A DNA stretch of 64,000 bases from Coriobacteriaceae bacterium (GTDB lineage: Bacteria > Actinomycetota > Coriobacteriia > Coriobacteriales > Coriobacteriaceae): contig CABJBO010000003.1 of NCBI GenBank assembly GCA_902363875.1, forward strand, positions 1 to 64,000. Reading direction: 5' to 3'. Below, piece by piece: positions 7,962 to 18,289 of the stretch (position 1 is the stretch's first letter; each line of letters begins with the position of its first letter). Under the pieces are notes generated by a model. The model was not told the origin of the DNA and made no database searches. It saw nothing but the letters and a program-made list of their open reading frames with translations. The position numbers and the translations under genes were made by a program.

Positions 7962-9110
7962 TTAATCGAGGATGTCGTCGAGGGCGCTCTTGATACGGTC
8001 GGTCACCGACTTCTTACCGGATGCGACGTCATCGCCCATCTCGTCGGCAAAGGCGCGAAGCAGCTCCCGCTGCTTGTTGGAGAGATTGGTGGGGACGACA
8101 ACGCGCAGCTGCACGACCAGACGACCGCGCGAACCGCCACCGCCGATACGCGGCATGCCGTAATTGTTGACGCTCACGGTGTCACCGTACTGTGTGCCGG
8201 CGGGGACGCACAGCTTGACGACCTCGTCAGGCATAATGCCCTCGACCTCAATCTCGCAACCGAGCGCGGCCTGCGCAATCGAGATATCGCTCACCAGATA
8301 CAGGTCGTCACCGTTGCGCTTAAAGCGCTCATGGTCGGCAACGCGCACGTTGACAATCAGGTCGCCCGACGGCTCGCCACGAAGGCCGGCCTCACCAAAA
8401 CCACTCACGCGCAGCTGGCGACCGGTCGAAACACCGGCGGGAATATCGATGTCAATCTTTTCGTGAGAAGGCGTGCGGCCCTGGCCATCACAGGTCTCGC
8501 AGGGATGATCGATGACCGTGCCTTCGCCGTGGCAGTCAGGACAGGGCGAAGAGGACTGAACCTGGCCCAGGAAAGAACGCTGGACCGTCGTCACATAGCC
8601 TGTGCCGTGACAGCGGCTGCACTGCTTTTCGGTCGCGCCCTCGGCCTTGCCGGTACCATTGCAGTCATCGCAAGGGGCAAGACGGTCGTAGCTGATCGTC
8701 TTTTTGCAGCCGAGCGCTGCCTCCTCGAGCGTCACCGAAAGGGAGATGGCCATATCGCGACCGCGACGGCGCTCGCGACGGCTGCGAGCGCCACCACCGG
8801 CGCCACCGCCAAAGAACGACGAGAACAGGTCGTCCATGCCCATGCCGCCAAAGATATCATTGATGTCGACATAGCCAGAGCCACCGGGGCCGTCCGCGGT
8901 GCCGTAACGGTCGTAGTTGGCACGCTTCTGCTCGTCGGAAAGAACGGAATAGGCCTCGTTGAGCTCTTTGAACTTGGCCTCGGCCTCGGGGTCGTCCGAA
9001 ACATCTGGGTGTACCGTACGGGCTTTCTTTAGAAACGCGCGCTTAATCGTCCGCGCGTCGGCATCCTTGTCAACGCCAAGTACCTCGTAGTAATCCCTAT
9101 TTTCCGACAC
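7962..9110 (-). CDS. dnaJ: Chaperone protein DnaJ
   Basis: A type I J-domain co-chaperone that stimulates DnaK ATPase and delivers substrates. The J domain (about 5-70) has HPD at 34-36; a short Gly/Phe-rich linker follows with an Arg-rich patch; four CxxCxGxG repeats (CDDC, CSRC, CPDC and CETC) form the two zinc centres; and both C-terminal beta-barrel domains are present. I choose the GTG at 9110 (382 residues) since the reading frame upstream lacks similarity and GGAAGGA lies about eight bases before it. It is the canonical DnaJ of this region, directly after a second, membrane-type J protein. No hrcA, grpE or dnaK is adjacent. Confidence 0.94.
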   Translation of the reverse strand: MSENRDYYEVLGVDKDADARTIKRAFLKKARTVHPDVSDDPEAEAKFKELNEAYSVLSDEQKRANYDRYGTADGPGGSGYVDINDIFGGMGMDDLFSSFFGGGAGGGARSRRERRRGRDMAISLSVTLEEAALGCKKTISYDRLAPCDDCNGTGKAEGATEKQCSRCHGTGYVTTVQRSFLGQVQSSSPCPDCHGEGTVIDHPCETCDGQGRTPSHEKIDIDIPAGVSTGRQLRVSGFGEAGLRGEPSGDLIVNVRVADHERFKRNGDDLYLVSDISIAQAALGCEIEVEGIMPDEVVKLCVPAGTQYGDTVSVNNYGMPRIGGGGSRGRLVVQLRVVVPTNLSNKQRELLRAFADEMGDDVASGKKSVTDRIKSALDDILD

Positions 9111-9191
9111 GACCGAATCCTTCCAACTTTCATTATTGTCACAGTGCGTCCTATACCCAAGCTGGGCCGGGCGCAAACAGAGGGTTTGATG

Positions 9192-10295
9192 TTATTGAAT
9201 TCCGTACGGCGAAAGCACGGCCCGCTGCGAGCAGCTCGCGAACCAAACCGAAACGAGCGCGAACATAAAACCGTTGGCAAAACCATTGGCAAACTGCATC
9301 GCACCGCGCTTCCACCACAAGAGACTGCGATGAAGCACGCCGTCCGACAGCACCATGAACAGGCCCATGGCAAACGGAATGAAGCACATCATGGCAAAGG
9401 CGGAGAACACGCCCGAGATGGCCGACAGTACCAAAAACGGCGCGATGATACCCATGAGGTAGAAGCCGGTGCGAGCCTTACCCTCCAGGCGCTCGGCCTC
9501 AACGTGCGCGCGACCGACCAGGTCACCGCCCGAAGCGCCGTTCGTGCCGGCGTGACCCATGTTGGGGATGCGCACCTCGTCGCCATCATGCGTGCCGGCG
9601 GGAAACTCAATCGTCTGCTCGGAGGTTACGCGGGTACGGCCGCTGCCGCCGCAATCGGGACACGGGTCGGCAACGACCTTGCCGGAACCGCCACACTCAG
9701 GACAAACCGTCTGGAACGTGCCCGCACCAAACAGGAAGGACAGGTCGACATCGATATGGCCGCGACCACCGCAGCTCGGACAGGTGTGGGCATGCTCTGA
9801 CGAAACGGAGCCCGATCCGCCACAATGCCCGCAGGTGTCAAAGCGGGTGTATCGAACGGTCTTGTGGGCACCGCTCTTGGCCTCCTTGGCGTCGAGCTTG
9901 ATATCGACGACCACGTTGGCGCCACTCTCGGGGTTGTAGGCCGCCTGGCCGCGACGGGGCTGGCCCCAGGCGCCTCCGAAGGGGAAACCGCCGTCAAAGG
10001 GATTGCCGTAACCGGCGCTGCCGGCATAGCCGCCGCCATAGGGCGAAGCCGTCGGTGCACCGGCAAAGGGATTGCCCGACCGCATGGCGTCGTAACGCGC
10101 ACGCTTCTGCTCGTCCGAGAGCACGGCGTAGGCCTCGGAAACCTCTTTAAACCTCTCCTCGGCATCCGGCTCTTTATTGACGTCCGGATGGAGCTTGCGG
10201 GCCTTTTGTTGGAAAGCCTTTTGGATATCACGCGAGGTGGCGTCCTTGGAGACGCCCAAAATCTCGTAGTAATCTTTTTCGTTCATCGTCGCCAT
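9192..10295 (-). CDS. DnaJ-like protein with C-terminal membrane segments
   Basis: A J-domain protein of 367 residues with an unusual C-terminus. The J domain (about 7-72, HPD at 36-38), a Gly/Phe/Pro-rich linker (about 74-125) and four CxxCGGxG zinc repeats (CGHC about 155, CPSC about 172, CPEC about 198, CPDC about 212) are normal. The first substrate-binding domain stops near residue 268 and domain II is missing. In its place are two hydrophobic stretches at about 278-318 and a third at about 335-355. This predicts a membrane-anchored co-chaperone with the J domain in the cytoplasm. ATG 10295 is preferred over nearby ATGs because AGGAGG lies nine bases upstream. A frameshift or fusion within the gene is an alternative explanation, but the frame is uninterrupted. 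Confidence 0.85.
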   Translation of the reverse strand: MATMNEKDYYEILGVSKDATSRDIQKAFQQKARKLHPDVNKEPDAEERFKEVSEAYAVLSDEQKRARYDAMRSGNPFAGAPTASPYGGGYAGSAGYGNPFDGGFPFGGAWGQPRRGQAAYNPESGANVVVDIKLDAKEAKSGAHKTVRYTRFDTCGHCGGSGSVSSEHAHTCPSCGGRGHIDVDLSFLFGAGTFQTVCPECGGSGKVVADPCPDCGGSGRTRVTSEQTIEFPAGTHDGDEVRIPNMGHAGTNGASGGDLVGRAHVEAERLEGKARTGFYLMGIIAPFLVLSAISGVFSAFAMMCFIPFAMGLFMVLSDGVLHRSLLWWKRGAMQFANGFANGFMFALVSVWFASCSQRAVLSPYGIQ

Positions 10296-10353
10296 GCGCG
10301 GCAACCTCCTGCTCACAGCAGCGTATATATTGCGGTAATTCTACCCGAGCGGC

Positions 10354-11586
10354 CTAAGCTAGACCCCAAAACAGCTCGAACAGCACATTTCCATCGAGCC
10401 AACCTAGGTGGGTCGGCGCCAGGCGGGCACAGGTGCGACCAGCGATGACATCGACAGAGACGATAGGCCCCGTATGGTTATCGCCGTGCTCGGGCACCCA
10501 AGTGGCAAGCCCGAGCTCAAGAGCGCGGTCACAAGCCGCTGTCAGTTCATCGGCAGGGATGACACGAGCCGCGCGAACCAACAGGTCGGAAGCAACACCG
10601 CGCGTCATGCGACAAGCAAGCATCAGGTCCTCGGCCGCCGCCTCGCGCTGGGACAGATACTCGGCATCAAACGCCGTCGCGTCATCGTTGCGCTGAACCA
10701 GACGCACGCGGTGAAAGTCACAACGGGGGGCCACGCCGGGAAACAGTCCAGCCAGGCAATCGAAATCCTCGGCATCAAGCATGCCCGCGGCAGAACGACC
10801 CAGGCCCAGGTAGCCCCGTCCGGTCCAGTAGGCAATGTTATGGGCGCACTCATGGCCGTCGAGCGCGTAACTTGCCACCTCATACGGATGGTAGCCGGCC
10901 GCACCCAGGCGCTCACGCGCCGCGTCCATGCACGAAGCCTGAAAATCCTCATCGGGCTCGAGCGACTCGTCACGGCATGCCATGCGATAGAGGGGCGTCC
11001 CCTCCTCGAGCGTGAGCGGGTAAACCGACACATGATGCGGAGCCGCCGCCAGCACGCCATCGAGCGTGCGCTGCCAGCTCGTGGCCGTCTGTCCGGGAAG
11101 GCCACACATAAGGTCGCACGACACATCGAGGCCAGCGTCCTTCACCGTCGCGATAGCCTCAAGCGCCCGTTCGGCATTATGGATGCGGCCGATGACAGTC
11201 AACTCGTTATTGTCGAGGGTTTGCACGCCCAGAGAAACGCGTGTGACACCAGCCTTGGCAAGCGCAATGACAAGCTCAGCGGTCAGCGACTCAGGATTGG
11301 CTTCGCAAGTAAACTCAACGGGCTTGCACCACATGGAGATACGACGGGCAAGTATCACCAGGCGCTCCCCTGCCAGCGATGGCGTGCCGCCGCCTACGTA
11401 GACAGTGCGGATCTGTCTGAGTGCCCCAGCGTTGCCAAAAGCATCGAGCCGCGCATACAGTTGCTCAAAATAGGCATAGAGCGCAGCATCCAAATCACAC
11501 AGAGCAAAGCTGCGCGAGTCAAAGTCGCAATAGCGGCATTTTTGAGCGCAAAACGGCACGTGCACGTACAGCGCGGTAACGGCCAC
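10354..11586 (-). CDS. hemW: Radical SAM heme chaperone HemW
   Basis: A coproporphyrinogen-oxidase-like radical SAM protein; characterised HemW proteins bind and insert heme rather than oxidise coproporphyrinogen. The SAM motif is CAQKCRYC (Cys13, Cys17, Cys20) followed by DF, as in HemW, then GGGTPS and the HemN C-terminal domain. The 410 residues are of usual length. GTG 11586 is the start: GGAGG lies a few bases upstream and the dusB stop is two bases before. The order lepA-(dusB)-hemW-dnaJ is conserved in Gram-positives. It is not evidence for heme synthesis, because no hem pathway gene is near. Confidence 0.92.
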   Translation of the reverse strand: MAVTALYVHVPFCAQKCRYCDFDSRSFALCDLDAALYAYFEQLYARLDAFGNAGALRQIRTVYVGGGTPSLAGERLVILARRISMWCKPVEFTCEANPESLTAELVIALAKAGVTRVSLGVQTLDNNELTVIGRIHNAERALEAIATVKDAGLDVSCDLMCGLPGQTATSWQRTLDGVLAAAPHHVSVYPLTLEEGTPLYRMACRDESLEPDEDFQASCMDAARERLGAAGYHPYEVASYALDGHECAHNIAYWTGRGYLGLGRSAAGMLDAEDFDCLAGLFPGVAPRCDFHRVRLVQRNDDATAFDAEYLSQREAAAEDLMLACRMTRGVASDLLVRAARVIPADELTAACDRALELGLATWVPEHGDNHTGPIVSVDVIAGRTCARLAPTHLGWLDGNVLFELFWGLA

Positions 11587-11588
11587 CC

Positions 11589-12632
11589 TTAAGCCTCCAG
11601 CGGATGAGCGGGCACCGACTCACCGGCGGCAAGCGCGGCCTCGCAGGCCACCACATCGCGCTCGATATCATCGACCAGCGACATGAACTCCTCGTACGTA
11701 GAGCAACGCACCACCTGAGCGCGCCAGGCGGCGGCATGGGGCATGCCTTTTAAGTACCAGCTTGCGTACGTGCGGGCGCGCGACATGAGAGGCAAGAGCT
11801 CATGCGTCAGCGTTAGGTGCTCACGCAGAGCGTCCAAGCGCTCGACCGAGGAGCGAGAAGGAACCGGCGTGCCATCGAGCGCAAGGGCGCGAGCATCGCC
11901 GAACACCCACGGATTGCCGTAGATGCCGCGCGCGATAAACACCGCGCTGGCACCCGAGCCGTGCAGATGCTCAGCAGCGTCCTCGGCCGAGAACACATCG
12001 CCCGAACCAATCACGGGAATCTCGACAGCGTCGGCAACCTCATCGACGACCGACCAATCGGCCTGGCCCGTGTAGAGCTGCGTGGCGCAACGACCATGCA
12101 CGGCGACTGCGGCAGCCCCTGCGCCCTCAAGCATCTGGGCAAATGTCGCGGCATTGCGGTCCTCGGCATAAAAGCCCTTGCGAATCTTGACGGTCACGGG
12201 CACGTGCGCCGCGCCCACCGTGGCCTCGACGACCTTCTCGGCCAGGTCGGGCGTGCGCATGAGCGCCGAACCCTCGCCCTTGGTAACGACCTTGCGGGCG
12301 GGACATGCCATATTGATATCGATGAGCGACAGGCGATCGCCAACGCGCTCCTCGACGGCGGCGACGGCGCTCGCAAACTGATCGGGCTTGGAGCCAAAGA
12401 GCTGCACGCAAATCTGCTGCTCCTCGTCGGCCGGTAGCACCAGGCGCCACGTCTTATTACTGGCATAGGCAAGGCCTGCCACGCTCACCATCTCGCTGTA
12501 GGCAAGGTTGGCACCGCGGCGGCGACACATGATGCGATAGGCAGGGTCGGTCACGCCCGCCATGGGAGCCATAAGGAACGGCTGCTCGGCATAGGCGCCC
12601 AGCAGCCGCAGACTATATTCGGAAAGAGCCAT
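11589..12632 (-). CDS. dusB: tRNA-dihydrouridine synthase, DusB type
   Basis: An FMN-dependent reductase that makes dihydrouridine in the tRNA D-loop. The TIM-barrel N-terminus has APMAGVTDPAYR (about 22-33), the catalytic motif DINMACPARKV places the acid Cys at 110, and the FMN phosphate site IARGIYGNPW is present; a helical tRNA-binding domain follows. It has 347 residues. ATG 12632 is four bases from the lepA stop and hemW starts two bases after its end, so it is part of the same transcript. Assignment to the DusB subgroup is from overall motif pattern only. Confidence 0.92.
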   Translation of the reverse strand: MALSEYSLRLLGAYAEQPFLMAPMAGVTDPAYRIMCRRRGANLAYSEMVSVAGLAYASNKTWRLVLPADEEQQICVQLFGSKPDQFASAVAAVEERVGDRLSLIDINMACPARKVVTKGEGSALMRTPDLAEKVVEATVGAAHVPVTVKIRKGFYAEDRNAATFAQMLEGAGAAAVAVHGRCATQLYTGQADWSVVDEVADAVEIPVIGSGDVFSAEDAAEHLHGSGASAVFIARGIYGNPWVFGDARALALDGTPVPSRSSVERLDALREHLTLTHELLPLMSRARTYASWYLKGMPHAAAWRAQVVRCSTYEEFMSLVDDIERDVVACEAALAAGESVPAHPLEA

Positions 12633-12636
12633 AGAC

Positions 12637-14448
12637 CTACTCGTCCACCTTGAGGATCGCCATAAAGGCCTCCTGCGGGACCTCGACCGATCCGATGGCC
12701 TTCATACGCTTCTTGCCCTCTTTCTGCTTCTCGAGCAGCTTGCGCTTACGCGAGATATCGCCGCCGTAGCACTTAGCAAGAACGTCCTTGCGACGCGCCT
12801 TGACGGTGGAACGGGCGATGATCTTGTTGCCGATAGCACCCTGGATGGGCACCTCGAACAGCTGACGCGGGATGATCTCCTTGAGCTTGTCGCACAGGCC
12901 ACGGGCCAGGCCATATGCCTTGTCCTTATGGACGATAAACGACAGCGCGTCCACCTCGTCGCCCGAAAGCAAAATATCGAGCTTCACGAGCTCGGAGGGA
13001 CGATACTCGTTGAACTCGTAATCGAGCGAAGCATAGCCCTTGGTACGGCTCTTGAGCTGGTCAAAGAAGTCCAAGATGAGCTCGGCGAGCGGCATATCGA
13101 AGCGCATCTCGACCGATTTGCTCGTCAGGTGGATCATGTCGGTTGTGACGCCGCGGTGCTCGATGGCGAGCTGCATGACGGCACCCGTGTACTCAGGCGG
13201 ACAGATGATCTTTGCCTTGAGGTAGGGTTCCTCGATACGTTCGATGCGCGTGGCCTCGGGAAGGTCCTGCGGACTGCGGACATCGATCATTTCGCCGTCG
13301 GTCTTGTAGACGTGATAGTCGACCGAGGGACTCGTGGCAATGAGGTCCAGGTTGAACTCGCGCTCCAGGCGTTCCTTGACGACTTCCATGTGCAGCAGGC
13401 CCAGGAAGCCCACGCGGAAGCCGAAACCGAGCGCCACCGACGTCTCGGGCTCCCACACCAACGACGGATCGTTGACGTGCAGCTTATCGAGCGCGTCGCG
13501 CAGGTTCTCGTAGTCCTTGTTGTCGATCGGGAACAGGCCCGTGTAGACCATGGGCTTGGCCTCGCGGTAGCCCGGCAGAGGCTCGGGACAGGGGTTGGAA
13601 GCCCACGTAAGGGTATCGCCCACGCGCACAGCCTCGGGGTCCTTCAGACCCGTGACCACATAGCCAACCTCGCCGACCGTCAGCGCGTCGACCGGGGTCT
13701 CGGCAGGACGCTTGACGCCCACGCCGTCGACCAAAAAGTCGCCCTTAACCTGCATCATAAGCAGGGTATCGCCCTTTTTGATAGAGCCGTCAAAGACGCG
13801 CACCGTGGCGACGACACCACGATACTCGTCGAAGTACGAATCCAGGATGAGTGCCTTGAGCGGCGCGTTCGCATCGCCCTTGGGCGGAGAGATCAAAAAG
13901 ACAATGGACTCCAGCAGATCGTGGATGCCCTCGCCGGTCTTGCCCGAGACGCACACGGCATCATCGGCAGGGATCGCCAGGTCATCCTCGATCTCGGTCT
14001 TAACCTCGTCGGGATGCGCCGAGGGAAGGTCGATCTTATTGATGGCCGGAACAATGTCCAAGTTGGCGTTCATGGCGAGCGTCGCGTTGGAGACGGTCTG
14101 CGCCTCGACACCCTGGGTGGCATCGACGACGAGCACCGCGCCCTCGCAGGCGGCCAGAGAACGCGAGACCTCATAGGTAAAGTCAACGTGGCCCGGCGTA
14201 TCGATCAGATTGAACTGATACGTCTCACCATCGTCGGCGTCATAGGAAACGCGGACGGCATTGGACTTGATCGTAATGCCGCGCTCGCGCTCGATATCCA
14301 TGGTATCGAGCAGCTGCGACTCCATGTCGCGTTCGTCGACGGTATGGGTGAGCTCGAGGATGCGGTCACTGATCGTGGACTTGCCATGGTCGATGTGCGC
14401 AACGATCGAGAAGTTGCGGATGTGGGAAATGTCAATTGAAGTATTCAT
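12637..14448 (-). CDS. lepA: Elongation factor 4 (LepA)
   Basis: A ribosome-binding GTPase related to EF-G that acts on stalled or immature ribosomes. G1 is AHIDHGKS (17-24), G3 DTPGH and G4 NKID; EF-G-like domains III and V and the LepA-specific C-terminal domain follow, ending in the conserved basic region with [16 protein letters not shown] 14448 gives 603 residues, the family norm (about 600); a longer frame reaches into the rpsT terminator and is not credible. The Shine-Dalgarno is weak. The rpsT terminator lies just upstream, so a promoter between 14448 and 14545 or read-through is needed. Confidence 0.96.
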   Translation of the reverse strand: MNTSIDISHIRNFSIVAHIDHGKSTISDRILELTHTVDERDMESQLLDTMDIERERGITIKSNAVRVSYDADDGETYQFNLIDTPGHVDFTYEVSRSLAACEGAVLVVDATQGVEAQTVSNATLAMNANLDIVPAINKIDLPSAHPDEVKTEIEDDLAIPADDAVCVSGKTGEGIHDLLESIVFLISPPKGDANAPLKALILDSYFDEYRGVVATVRVFDGSIKKGDTLLMMQVKGDFLVDGVGVKRPAETPVDALTVGEVGYVVTGLKDPEAVRVGDTLTWASNPCPEPLPGYREAKPMVYTGLFPIDNKDYENLRDALDKLHVNDPSLVWEPETSVALGFGFRVGFLGLLHMEVVKERLEREFNLDLIATSPSVDYHVYKTDGEMIDVRSPQDLPEATRIERIEEPYLKAKIICPPEYTGAVMQLAIEHRGVTTDMIHLTSKSVEMRFDMPLAELILDFFDQLKSRTKGYASLDYEFNEYRPSELVKLDILLSGDEVDALSFIVHKDKAYGLARGLCDKLKEIIPRQLFEVPIQGAIGNKIIARSTVKARRKDVLAKCYGGDISRKRKLLEKQKEGKKRMKAIGSVEVPQEAFMAILKVDE

Positions 14449-14473
14449 GCGGACTATCTTACCCGAGCGGTAC

Positions 14474-14509
14474 AAAAAATGGAGCCTGTTCCATAAAACA
14501 GGCTCCATT
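14474..14509 (-). terminator. Rho-independent terminator of rpsT
   Basis: AATGGAGCCTGTT (14478-14490) pairs with AACAGGCTCCATT (14497-14509) around a six-base loop. On the minus strand the stem is followed by six Ts (14474-14479). It separates rpsT from lepA. Confidence 0.9.
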
Positions 14510-14544
14510 TATGCGCGTAATCTGTGTGGTGTGAAATTTACAAC

Positions 14545-14811
14545 TTAGGCGTTGATGCTGTTCACGAGCTTGGCAAGACCGGACTTGCGGTTGGAAGCCT
14601 GGTTCTTGTGGATAACATGCTTGGCGGCAGCCATGTCGAGACGCTTGGTGACGGTCTTGAGGGCAGCCTGGGCCTTCTCGGCGTCGCCCTCGGCGACGGC
14701 GGACTGGACGTGCTTGGTCAGCGTCTTGAGCTCGGACTTGACAGCCTTGTTACGCATGCGAGCTGCCTCATTGGTGCGGATACGCTTCTTCTGAGACTTG
14801 ATGTTTGCCAC
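14545..14811 (-). CDS. rpsT: 30S ribosomal protein S20
   Basis: A three-helix protein that binds the 5' and 3' minor domains of 16S rRNA. The 88 residues show the basic N-terminus [17 protein letters not shown] and the conserved [20 protein letters not shown] near the end. The start is GTG at 14811, with GAAAGGA nine bases before; the ATG further upstream adds no similarity. It is convergent with nothing and runs between holA and lepA, the usual holA-rpsT-lepA order. A -10-like TATAGT lies in the gap to holA. Confidence 0.95.
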   Translation of the reverse strand: MANIKSQKKRIRTNEAARMRNKAVKSELKTLTKHVQSAVAEGDAEKAQAALKTVTKRLDMAAAKHVIHKNQASNRKSGLAKLVNSINA

Positions 14812-14944
14812 TTCTGGAGTTCCTTTCGAGTTCCTTGCAAAAAATGTATGACACCTCTGAGACACGGTGAGGTCATGCAAGCGCCTACTATAGCACGCTC
14901 CCTCTCAAAGGGATAGAACGAATTTGTCAAATAGGCAGGTATCA

Positions 14945-15907
14945 TCACGATTTTCTCAAGATGTTCGTAATCCAGAGCAAAAGCGCGGTCTCAGAATCGG
15001 CCGAACCCTTGAGCGCGAGCTCCACATCAACGGCACCCTCGAGCGCTGCGACGAGCTCGGTCATCGAAAAACGACGCGCCCAGGTAAGGTGATTCTTGAC
15101 CTGCCAGGACTGGAGCTTGAGCGTTGCGGCCAGCTCGCGACCCTGCCCACGCGCGTCGAGCGCCTTGGCGACGATAAGCTCGCGAATGCGACCGCACAGC
15201 AATGTGTAAGTCCACACGTAGCTCTTGGAGGGCAGGAGCTTAAAGAGCTCGAGCGAACGCCGCATATCGCGAGCCGAGACGGCGTTGAGGAAGTCCCAGG
15301 GTTGGACCTCGGCCGTACGTGCAATCCAGCGCTCAACATCGGCAAGTTCAATCTGGGGCGACTCGACCATCTGGGCAAGCTTAGCCAAGTCGTTATCGAG
15401 CATGCGCGTGTTTTCGCCCGAACGCGAGACGAGCTCCTCGGCGGCCGCCGTCGAAATCGACTTACCGCGCTGCGTCGCCATCTGCTGAACACGGCGCGGC
15501 AGTTCCCAGCGCTTGGTACCCGAGCAATCGACGATAGCCTTCTTGTCGATCTTGGCGATTGCCTTATACAGGCGCGTATTCTTGGCAAGTGAGTCGGCGA
15601 TGATGAGGCAGACCGTTGTTGGGCTGGGACTCGCCAGATACCCAACGAGCGGCTCCGAGACCGCCTTGGCGAGCTTTGAGCAGCCATCGAGGATTACCAG
15701 ACGAAACTCGCTGCCCATCGGAAAGGTGTTAAGCGATCCGATAATGGACTCGATATCGGGGTCCTTGGTCATGTCTCGCTCGTCGAGGTTGAACTCGACC
15801 ATACCCGATTTTTCCAGACGCGCTTTCATACGCGAGACGGCGTGGTCGCGCTTAACTCCGTCGGTACCGACGATCAGATATGCCGGCAGCAAACCGGTTT
15901 CGGACAT
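14945..15907 (-). CDS. holA: DNA polymerase III subunit delta
   Basis: The wrench subunit of the clamp loader that opens the beta clamp during replication. The 320 residues carry an N-terminal AAA-like domain without a working P-loop, the conserved early YLIVGTD strand, and a helical collar domain with the PWDFLNAVSARD and WQVKNHL regions. ATG 15907 follows GGGAGGGG; the longer frame upstream lacks family character. It lies 84 bases after comEC and 133 before rpsT, the position known in many Gram-positives (comEA-comEC-holA-rpsT). Confidence 0.9.
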   Translation of the reverse strand: MSETGLLPAYLIVGTDGVKRDHAVSRMKARLEKSGMVEFNLDERDMTKDPDIESIIGSLNTFPMGSEFRLVILDGCSKLAKAVSEPLVGYLASPSPTTVCLIIADSLAKNTRLYKAIAKIDKKAIVDCSGTKRWELPRRVQQMATQRGKSISTAAAEELVSRSGENTRMLDNDLAKLAQMVESPQIELADVERWIARTAEVQPWDFLNAVSARDMRRSLELFKLLPSKSYVWTYTLLCGRIRELIVAKALDARGQGRELAATLKLQSWQVKNHLTWARRFSMTELVAALEGAVDVELALKGSADSETALLLWITNILRKS

Positions 15908-15991
15908 TGCGCTCCCCTCCCACAGGCCTTCGTATTCGTTCCGTGCCATTTTAGCCCAGGGGCCCACCACACGCCAACGACGTCGTCACGG

Positions 15992-18289
15992 TCACTGGCA
16001 TCGCATCACAAAGCCATTCGCAGTCGGTGTGACGGTAATGTCGCCGTGTTCGATGGTACACGCGAACACACCACCCGCTTCCTTAACGGCATCGATGCAG
16101 GCATCGGACGGATGGCCGTATCGATTCCCCTCACCAGCGCTTGCGAGGGAAAGCTCGGGCTTCAGGACGTCCAGCAACTCACCATCGACTGAAACCTTGG
16201 AGCCGTGATGTCCAAGTTTAAGCACATCGATATCCCCCACCTCCTGCACGAATTCCCGTTCTTGGTCGAGCTCGGCATCACCGGTGAGAAGTATTCGCAG
16301 GCCCTTACCTTCCTGAACATAAGAGAGCAGCAGGACAAGCGAGTCCTCATTTCCCTCGCCATCCACGGACTCGAATGGCCACATCACGCGGGCGCAAAAT
16401 GAGCCGATGTCGACCGTATCCCCACGGCGCACCTGCCGATACTCCACGCCAGGTCGGTTCAATACCTCGGCAGGAGCATCCTCCAGCGCATCCGCCGCCA
16501 CGGCAATCGTTCCGACCGAAAACTGTTCGAGCACGGCAGGCAAACCACCCCAGTGGTCCTCATCCCAATGCGTCACAAAAACGGCATCGATATGGTGCAC
16601 GTTATTGCGAACCAACGCCGCAACCACACGCTCGTCGAGCCCGCAGTCGACGAGAGCTACTGCGCCGCCTTGGCGGATAAGAATCGCATCGGCTTGGCCC
16701 ACATCGAGAACCGTCACCGAAGGCGGAGCGAATCGATCCCAATAGACGTACGGAATCGCAGCCAAGAGCATCAGGCATGCAAGCCCCACCGCCATAGGAC
16801 GTGCACGGGGACGCGGCCACCAGACCAGCAGAACCGCCAGAAAACACGGCACTAGGTAAATCCACATGCTATCGGGCGGCACGCTCACGTATGCACCCGG
16901 CACGGCGGCAAACAGCTGCTCGAAGAACAGCGCGCAACGGGCGGCAATCATGGGCACAACGAGCGCCCAAGTCCGCAACGGTCCCACGAGCGAAAAGGGA
17001 GCCAGCACGATCGACACAGCGAGCAGTGCGCTCACCACCGGACCGATGACCGCATTTGCCAGCGGAGCAATGAGCGAGAACGTACCGAAGGCAGGAATGG
17101 TAATGGGAAGTGTCGCCAGTTGTGAGCACAGCGTGACGGAAAGCACGCTGGCAACGCCTGATGGCACACCTAGCTCACCCAAAGCGTAGGTCGCATAGGG
17201 ACAAAAGCACAGAATGGCTAAGACGCTGGCACACGAGAGTTGAAAGCCCATCTCGAACAGCACCGTCGGCCGCAGCAGCACAAAGATGGACATGGTTACG
17301 AAGAGTGCCGAAAGGCCGTGCCGACGACGCCCCGCGCCGTTTACGACAAGCGTCACGAACACCATGCAGCACGCACGCACGGCCGAGGGAGACGCGCCCG
17401 TAAAGGCAGCATAGCCCACAAGCGTTATCGCCAATATCGCCCGCTGAAGACCACGTGAGCACCGAGTCTTTTGCAATACACCCTCGATTACAAACCCCAC
17501 GATAGCCAAATGGCTGCCCGAGACGGCGATAAGATGTGCCGTTCCCGTCGCAGAAAACCAGTCGCCCGCCGGCTGGGCGCGCAGCCTGGCCGAACGACCG
17601 CAGACGACACCGGCTATGAGCGCACGCGCCGGGTCGGTCGCAGGCGCGATGGACGCAAGCAGCCCATTTCGCAGCCGAAGCAGCGGCCCCGGAGAGCCCT
17701 CATCGACCGATAAAATCCGAACGGCTTTAACCTTGCGCACCTCGCCTCGGAGCACGCGCGATCGTCCATATGCGTCGTTCTCAAAACGCGAAACGCGACC
17801 GATAACACGCACGTGCGCCCCGACCTTGAGCTCACGATCACACGATAGGCGAACCGTTGCTAAGTTCTTACCGTCCGCGCGTGCCTCGCAGGTATAGGAA
17901 TACACGTCGTCGTTTATGGATGGATCACCCTGCACGACAAACTCGAGGCCGCTTGCCGCTCGACCGTCGAGCGCCTTCGAGGCGCTGAGCGCACCCACAG
18001 CCCACCACGCCGAGACGACCGCTCCCGCCACGAGACCGACGGACGCGGCATACAGCCACCGCTTCAAAGGGGCAAGCCGCGCACAAGAGTGAGCCAGCAC
18101 AACGAAAACCGCTGCCGCAACGGGAATGGCCCATAGCGGCCCGACCGCCGTCGCCTGCTCCCTCAGCAGCGCATCAGCGGCTATGCTGAGCACCAAGGCG
18201 CAGCTCACGCACATGCCGGCACACAGGGCCATCGTCCACGGAATCAGGGGCCGCGGAGGCATCACGTGCTCTCGCTCGGTCGCACTCAT
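15992..18289 (-). CDS. comEC: ComEC/Rec2 DNA uptake channel protein
   Basis: The inner-membrane channel for single-stranded DNA in natural transformation. The 765 residues have N-terminal membrane segments (about 15-105), a DUF4131/OB-like domain (about 115-205), the multi-spanning Competence domain (about 210-510) with the conserved HLIAVSGSHLAIVGF segment, and a C-terminal metallo-beta-lactamase-like domain with HWDEDHWGG and GHHGS. This is the complete domain set. ATG 18289 overlaps the comEA stop as ATGA, so translation is coupled. No pilus genes are in the window, so full competence cannot be judged here. Confidence 0.94.
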   Translation of the reverse strand: MSATEREHVMPPRPLIPWTMALCAGMCVSCALVLSIAADALLREQATAVGPLWAIPVAAAVFVVLAHSCARLAPLKRWLYAASVGLVAGAVVSAWWAVGALSASKALDGRAASGLEFVVQGDPSINDDVYSYTCEARADGKNLATVRLSCDRELKVGAHVRVIGRVSRFENDAYGRSRVLRGEVRKVKAVRILSVDEGSPGPLLRLRNGLLASIAPATDPARALIAGVVCGRSARLRAQPAGDWFSATGTAHLIAVSGSHLAIVGFVIEGVLQKTRCSRGLQRAILAITLVGYAAFTGASPSAVRACCMVFVTLVVNGAGRRRHGLSALFVTMSIFVLLRPTVLFEMGFQLSCASVLAILCFCPYATYALGELGVPSGVASVLSVTLCSQLATLPITIPAFGTFSLIAPLANAVIGPVVSALLAVSIVLAPFSLVGPLRTWALVVPMIAARCALFFEQLFAAVPGAYVSVPPDSMWIYLVPCFLAVLLVWWPRPRARPMAVGLACLMLLAAIPYVYWDRFAPPSVTVLDVGQADAILIRQGGAVALVDCGLDERVVAALVRNNVHHIDAVFVTHWDEDHWGGLPAVLEQFSVGTIAVAADALEDAPAEVLNRPGVEYRQVRRGDTVDIGSFCARVMWPFESVDGEGNEDSLVLLLSYVQEGKGLRILLTGDAELDQEREFVQEVGDIDVLKLGHHGSKVSVDGELLDVLKPELSLASAGEGNRYGHPSDACIDAVKEAGGVFACTIEHGDITVTPTANGFVMRCQ

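Noticed and set aside
6345..9032. 895-codon plus-strand frame opposite phoH, mtaB and dnaJ
   Set aside because: Antisense shadow; the minus-strand genes have complete motifs and Shine-Dalgarno sites.
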